55,681 bases of DNA from Macellibacteroides fermentans (lineage in GTDB: Bacteria; Bacteroidota; Bacteroidia; Bacteroidales; Tannerellaceae), in the NCBI RefSeq assembly GCF_013409575.1, contig NZ_JACCCY010000008.1, positions 1-55,681 of the forward strand. The letters are read 5' to 3'. Of the stretch, positions 52,257 to 55,681 are shown piece by piece. Below the pieces are notes generated by a model. It made no database searches and was not told the DNA's origin. It was given only the letters and a program-made list of their open reading frames with translations. The position numbers were made by a program, and so were the translations under genes. Numbering within the stretch: position 1 is the stretch's first letter; each line of letters starts with the position of its first letter.

Positions 52257-53507
52257 CTAATTAATCCGTATTGCGTCTTTCAGGCGGGTGGAATAACAAG
52301 GAGAAAGATTGTTCTGCCTCATTTTCCATTCGTGGTCTATGCCCTGAGCACCGAAAATAACCGATTTTGGATACTTGGAATTGATCAGGTCAAGCGTTTT
52401 TGTCAATCTCCTCTGTTTTTCTCTGTTCAAGCCATCAAAAAGATTGGTCTGGATACAACTGTCGGGAACGATATTGGTAATCATCACGCCCGCTTTCTTG
52501 TACTGATATCCTTCCTTGAAAATCTTTTTCAACGCTTCAAGCGCATAATGAATTATTTCAGCTGGGAAATTTGTCGGCACGGGCAGTTCGATAATGCTAC
52601 TCTGATAATATTGCGGCAAATCTTCCTTGAATTTATTGGTATGGATAAACACCATCAGTGAAGTGGCACAGGACTTTTGCCTTCTTAGCTTTCCGGCACA
52701 AAGCGAGGCAAAAGTAGCTACCGACTCGGACAATGGGATATATTCCGAAACCATATTACCAAAACTTCGGGATGTGAGGATCTGCTTTTTGTTGGGAAGT
52801 ACCTGCTCCAAGCCTATGCAGGCTTCGCCGTTGAGCTCACGCCAGGTGCGTTCGCCAACAATGGTCATATATTTGCGTACCCACGAACTGCTTTTCTGCG
52901 TAAAGTCAAATGCTGTTTTTATGCCTTGGGATTCTAAAAACTTCCGGTGCTGTCTTCCGATACCCCACACATCACCTATTTCTGTTTTCTGTAATGCTTT
53001 GATACGTTTTTCGTCCGAATCGATAATGCAGACATTTTTATAAGCGGGATATTTTTTAGCAAAACGGTTACCCAATTTTGCCAATGTTTTGGTAGGCGCG
53101 ATGCCCAAAGAAACAGGAATGCCGGTCCATTTTGTGATAGTTCCAACTATTTTTTTGCCGTAATTAGCTAAATCACTAAATCCGTCCAATGCTAAAAATG
53201 CTTCGTCAATCGAGTAAATCTCCACATCGGGCGTAAATTGGCGGATGATATTCATCACTCGGTTCGACATATCACCGTAAAGTGTAAAATTGGTCGAGAA
53301 AACGGCAACCTTTTTCGTCCTTACCAAATCGTCTATCTGGTAAAAAGGGGTTCCCATTTTAATGCCAAGTCCTTTGGCTTCGTTACTTCTGGCAATAACA
53401 CAGCCGTCGTTGTTGCTTAGCACAACCACAGCTTGTCCGTTGAGAGCGGGATTGAATACGCGCTCGCAAGAAGCATAGAAATTATTGCAGTCGAGAAGTC
53501 CTATCAT
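52257..53507 (-). CDS. umuC: Y-family DNA polymerase, UmuC-like
   Basis: Translesion DNA polymerase subunit of polymerase V. The 416 residues have the palm signatures IGLLDCNNFYASCERVFNP (first catalytic Asp, about 4-22) and EIYSIDEAFLALDGF (Asp-Glu pair, about 97), a thumb with helix-hairpin-helix IGRQHRKFLESQGI, and the little-finger domain (about 230-345). The C-terminal tail may bind the clamp. It starts inside the end of umuD with an ATGA overlap, and is on the strand opposite to the integrase. Confidence 0.93.
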   Translation of the reverse strand: MIGLLDCNNFYASCERVFNPALNGQAVVVLSNNDGCVIARSNEAKGLGIKMGTPFYQIDDLVRTKKVAVFSTNFTLYGDMSNRVMNIIRQFTPDVEIYSIDEAFLALDGFSDLANYGKKIVGTITKWTGIPVSLGIAPTKTLAKLGNRFAKKYPAYKNVCIIDSDEKRIKALQKTEIGDVWGIGRQHRKFLESQGIKTAFDFTQKSSSWVRKYMTIVGERTWRELNGEACIGLEQVLPNKKQILTSRSFGNMVSEYIPLSESVATFASLCAGKLRRQKSCATSLMVFIHTNKFKEDLPQYYQSSIIELPVPTNFPAEIIHYALEALKKIFKEGYQYKKAGVMITNIVPDSCIQTNLFDGLNREKQRRLTKTLDLINSKYPKSVIFGAQGIDHEWKMRQNNLSPCYSTRLKDAIRIN

Positions 53508-53959
53508 CGTTTAATATGCAGACAATTTTTGATACTGTATGTTACCACACCCCACACCATAAACTGGTTTTCTTCTGTCACTTTTATTGGTTGGTAATCG
53601 TCATTTTCGGGCATCAGCCATATAATATCATTGTCTCTTTTGATAAATTTGGTCGTAAATTCGCCGTCAATAAAGCACACAGCCAAATAATTATCACAAA
53701 ACTCCATCGAGCGGTCGATAACGAGAATATCACCGTGCATAAGGCCTATCTTTTTCAGGCTGTCGCCATTCACTACACCGTAAAATGTCGCCTCTTTATT
53801 TTTAATCAATTCCTTATTCAAATCAATCGATTGGTCTAAAAAATCTTGGGCAGGAGAAGGAAATCCAGCCTTTATACCTTCATTGGCAAAAGGCAGAGCG
53901 AGTTCCGTTTGTGTGTCGGAACGGTAAATGCGAATTTTGTGTTTTGACTTGTTAATCAT
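53504..53959 (-). CDS. umuD: UmuD-like self-cleaving protein (S24/LexA family)
   Basis: Polymerase V accessory subunit of 151 residues. The cleavage site is Ala31-Gly32 in EGIKAGFPSPAQD. The Ser/Lys dyad is Ser67 (VNGDSL) and Lys104 (FTTKFI), exactly 37 apart as in E. coli UmuD (60 and 97). The protein should be cleaved on RecA activation and then join UmuC. The stop overlaps the umuC start (ATGA), which indicates coupled translation. On the minus strand TATTTTTGT (53972-53964) is only 5 bp before the ATG, so a leaderless transcript or another promoter further upstream is implied. Confidence 0.93.
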   Translation of the reverse strand: MINKSKHKIRIYRSDTQTELALPFANEGIKAGFPSPAQDFLDQSIDLNKELIKNKEATFYGVVNGDSLKKIGLMHGDILVIDRSMEFCDNYLAVCFIDGEFTTKFIKRDNDIIWLMPENDDYQPIKVTEENQFMVWGVVTYSIKNCLHIKR

Positions 53960-54381
53960 AGCTACAAAAATAGAATTTATTGAGCTATCTCCTTCTTTTT
54001 TAATCTTAAAATATTTGTGTCGTATAACCGGATTTCAAGCATCTTTCTCATTATAAAAGAAATCTGTTCAAAAAACTTTTCAACGGTATATTTCTCTCTT
54101 TTCCTTGCCTTCCTAATTCTTCCACATTCCGGTTAAAGTCATCCTTTTGAGCGGTCGCTTTTGTTCTGCGGGCAAAGGTATGAACGTGCAGATTACGGAC
54201 TGTAAAGTTCGAGCCACAAGTGGTTTTGCCACAAATCTTCCTCTTTCCCTCCCTGAAAAATTGGGGTCGGGCGAGCGTATTTATTGCAAAAAACTTGACA
54301 GTCCTATGCACTATCCCTTTTTATGCCCTCGAAACAAAAAACGACCGACGTGATGGATGACGCAAAAAAAATGTCAGAATT
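53960..54381. other. 420-bp noncoding stretch upstream of umuD
   Basis: No real gene is evident; open frames on both strands look like chance. Right part (about 54165-54320) is GC-richer than its surroundings and has short hairpins such as CCAC/GTGG near 54212-54221. It contains a minus-strand -7 candidate and a small open frame (54142-54113, nine codons) that may be a leader peptide of umuD transcripts. Confidence 0.45.
54172..54180 (-). promoter_or_regulatory. Minus-strand -7 candidate upstream of umuDC
   Basis: TACCTTTGC (54180-54172) is identical to the -7 box of ileS and tRNA-Arg. Only TTTA is found near the -33 position (54206-54203). Transcription would give umuD a leader of about 200 nt. 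Confidence 0.45.
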
Positions 54382-54642
54382 ATGAGAAAAGAGAAAAACA
54401 TACTGAAACAAAACTCCCTCGGCTCCGGAATCATCATAAAATTGGTGGCGGTAGTGGTTTGGATAGCGTTTTTAGGGTTGTTATCTCGTTCGGGTGGAAC
54501 TATTTCCCTTGTGGTGGCAGGTTGGCTTATCTGGAAGTTATTAAGACTCTTTTTCAAGTTTGTAGGCTTGCTTTTCTCTCTCTTTCTGACAGTTGTTTCT
54601 ATCGGGATTATTCTCGTAATCATCACATTATTAATTTTTTAA
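54382..54642 (+). CDS. Small membrane protein, uncharacterised
   Basis: An 86-residue protein with two transmembrane stretches, about 17-38 (SGIIIKLVAVVVWIAFLGLL) and 42-85 (a long hydrophobic run that could make two helices). The N-terminus is Lys-rich, so it is expected inside the cell. Two other frames overlap the same place, but they lack coding character. The ATG lies 10 bp before the end of the preceding AT-rich leader and the stop is 10 bp before the next gene, so the two are probably translated together. The function is unknown. Confidence 0.65.
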   Translation: MRKEKNILKQNSLGSGIIIKLVAVVVWIAFLGLLSRSGGTISLVVAGWLIWKLLRLFFKFVGLLFSLFLTVVSIGIILVIITLLIF

Positions 54643-54652
54643 AATCAGAAAT

Positions 54653-55645
54653 ATGAGCAAAGTATTTTTATTAGGTGCAAACAAGGAAATTGACAGAGCC
54701 AAACAAGTGGTAGAAGTCAATCAGATTATCCAAATGGAGGGCTACAACAACGATAAATACGTTGTGTGCGACATTCTTAAAAGAGATTGGGGTATAGCAT
54801 ATAAGTTAATTTGTTTACGGACAAAGGAATTCTACATTGCGGATATTATCCGACCATTGAAAGAAAAATTCGGTATCGGCTATTATTACGACCAGGACAA
54901 TCCGACATTTTTGGACGGCATTGAAGTCGCAATGCTATTGCAGGAGGCACAGCAAAAGAAGAAAACAGAGCAGGACGAAGCCGAACAGGAAAAAAACAGA
55001 GTAGAACAGGTTAGGGAAATCGGTCGCAAACGCTTTGCTGAGATATTTCCCGAAGATGCACAGGCGGTTATCGTAGCACGTTTAAGACAAAACGAGAGCG
55101 ACAGCTATACTGATTACTACTCATATAGCACACAGCGGACGGTTATCATAGGTTTTTCCAAGCACAAAAGGGACATCTTTTCTGAAATGCGTAAACACGC
55201 ATCCAACTTTGAGGAAACCGCTTATTTAGCTGAGCCTAACGAAGATTACGAACACCGTGAGAAGTACAGCATGGGCGACGGCTACTATTTGGGCGAAAGC
55301 AAATATCACGGTTGGATAATCGAGAAAGAACCCGTGTATAAACGTGAAAACACGATAGAGGAATTTGCCTACACCGCAGGAAACGAGGATAACATTCATA
55401 TCAACAAGAACGGAGGTACAACGCCGCCAAGCAAGCCGACAGGAGGCAAAGCAAATTGCACATTGGTTGAGTATTCAACCAAAGCGGTGGCGGTTTTCGG
55501 AGAAACAAAGTCAATCAAAGACGAACTTAAAGCAATGGGCGGACGATTTAACGCTCGATTGACTTTCAATGGTCAGAAGTTGGCAGGGTGGATATTCCCA
55601 AAATCACAAGAGCAACGGTTAGCGTATTATTTCGGATTAGATTAA
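54653..55645 (+). CDS. Mobile-element protein with GGRFN...GWIF C-terminal domain
   Basis: A 330-residue soluble protein of unknown function, of a type seen in Bacteroides conjugative or mobilizable elements. Residues 1-95 form an alpha/beta domain. About 95-130 is a Gln/Glu/Lys-rich coiled coil (QEAQQKKKTEQDEAEQEK). Residues 135-250 carry an unusual Tyr-rich middle part. The last 60 residues (VEYSTKAVAVFGETKSIKDELKAMGGRFNARL...GWIFPKSQEQRL) form a short domain also present at the end of other element proteins; the GGRFN and GWIF words suggest nucleic acid binding, but I cannot confirm it. It is followed by a hairpin. Confidence 0.6.
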   Translation: MSKVFLLGANKEIDRAKQVVEVNQIIQMEGYNNDKYVVCDILKRDWGIAYKLICLRTKEFYIADIIRPLKEKFGIGYYYDQDNPTFLDGIEVAMLLQEAQQKKKTEQDEAEQEKNRVEQVREIGRKRFAEIFPEDAQAVIVARLRQNESDSYTDYYSYSTQRTVIIGFSKHKRDIFSEMRKHASNFEETAYLAEPNEDYEHREKYSMGDGYYLGESKYHGWIIEKEPVYKRENTIEEFAYTAGNEDNIHINKNGGTTPPSKPTGGKANCTLVEYSTKAVAVFGETKSIKDELKAMGGRFNARLTFNGQKLAGWIFPKSQEQRLAYYFGLD

Positions 55646-55655
55646 TTATTCACAA

Positions 55656-55677
55656 GGGACAGAGCCTATTCTGTCCC
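55656..55677 (+). terminator. Hairpin after the last gene
   Basis: GGGACAGA (55656-55663) pairs with TCTGTCCC (55670-55677), loop GCCTAT. A T-run would fall outside the window. Confidence 0.7.
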
Positions 55678-55681
55678 ACAA

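Larger units (their letters stand above)
48556..55681. mobile_element. Left end of an integrated mobile element at tRNA-Asp
   Basis: Directly after tRNA-Asp come a repeat cluster, a tyrosine recombinase, DNA-binding ORF6N/RhuM-like genes, umuDC and mobile-element proteins. A tRNA target plus adjacent integrase is the classic layout of an integrative element. Its genes are AT-richer than the core before it. The right boundary and a second tRNA-like att copy were not found, so it must end outside the window; conjugation genes are not seen here. Confidence 0.75.

Noticed and set aside
54051-54311. An 86-codon minus-strand frame upstream of umuD
   Set aside because: It begins before the -7 candidate at 54180-54172, shows no domain and overlaps a structured noncoding stretch. 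It may only reflect the GC-richer composition.

Overview
The window reads as a chromosomal segment of a Bacteroidales bacterium, most like Parabacteroides. This is inferred from gene content (TamL-type Omp85 lipoprotein, LspA followed by a DUF4296-type lipoprotein, Na+/K+-type membrane pyrophosphatase, many lipoproteins) and from the promoters. Almost every well-placed gene start is preceded by the Bacteroidetes pattern TTG/TTTG, then 19-21 bp, then TAnnTTTG, rather than an E. coli-type -35/-10. The species cannot be fixed from the sequence alone.

Layout. 1-8697 is mostly minus-strand housekeeping and transport: a beta-mannosidase cut by the window edge, an S41 protease lipoprotein, a divergent Ca2+/Na+ antiporter, a degenerate MraY/WecA-like membrane protein, pdxH, a dicarboxylate/glutamate symporter and a calcineurin-like phosphoesterase. 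8801-18651 is mostly plus-strand: an NCS2 nucleobase permease, a secreted-type FAD oxidoreductase, an EamA transporter, a copper module (an HMA-AraC regulator, a palindromic candidate operator and a Cu+ P-type ATPase) and the K+-dependent pyrophosphatase hppA. 18652-23954 is an AT-rich islet: an IS3-family element with its frameshift site and target duplication, a small lipoprotein, a cytosolic-type 5'-nucleotidase and an IS982-family element inserted 11 bp in front of that nucleotidase.

23955-46900 is ordinary core: a cystathionine gamma-synthase-type enzyme, a thioredoxin, the cluster ileS / DksA-like / lspA / DUF4296, a TrmH-type methyltransferase divergent from tamL, tRNA-Arg(TCT), engB with a solute:sodium symporter, a LytS/LytTR two-component pair, an OPT transporter / SpoIID pair, the recR / glycosyltransferase / acetyltransferase operon, and YqgE. 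An aminotransferase follows, then tRNA-Asp(GTC).

From just after tRNA-Asp to the right edge (48556-55681) lies the left end of an integrated mobile element. It holds a cluster of direct and inverted GTACCCCC repeats, a tyrosine recombinase of the IntDOT type, ORF6N and RhuM-like proteins, a lipoprotein, an umuDC pair on the opposite strand, a long noncoding stretch, a small membrane protein and a 330-residue protein typical of Bacteroides mobile elements. Its right end is outside the window.

No wholly new multi-gene system can be demonstrated. The best candidates for follow-up are the cytoplasmic SpoIID-like protein co-transcribed with an OPT peptide transporter, the copper regulator with a built-in metal-binding domain and palindromic operator, the repeat cluster between tRNA-Asp and the integrase, the nucleotidase islet, and the catalytically degenerate WecA-like protein.
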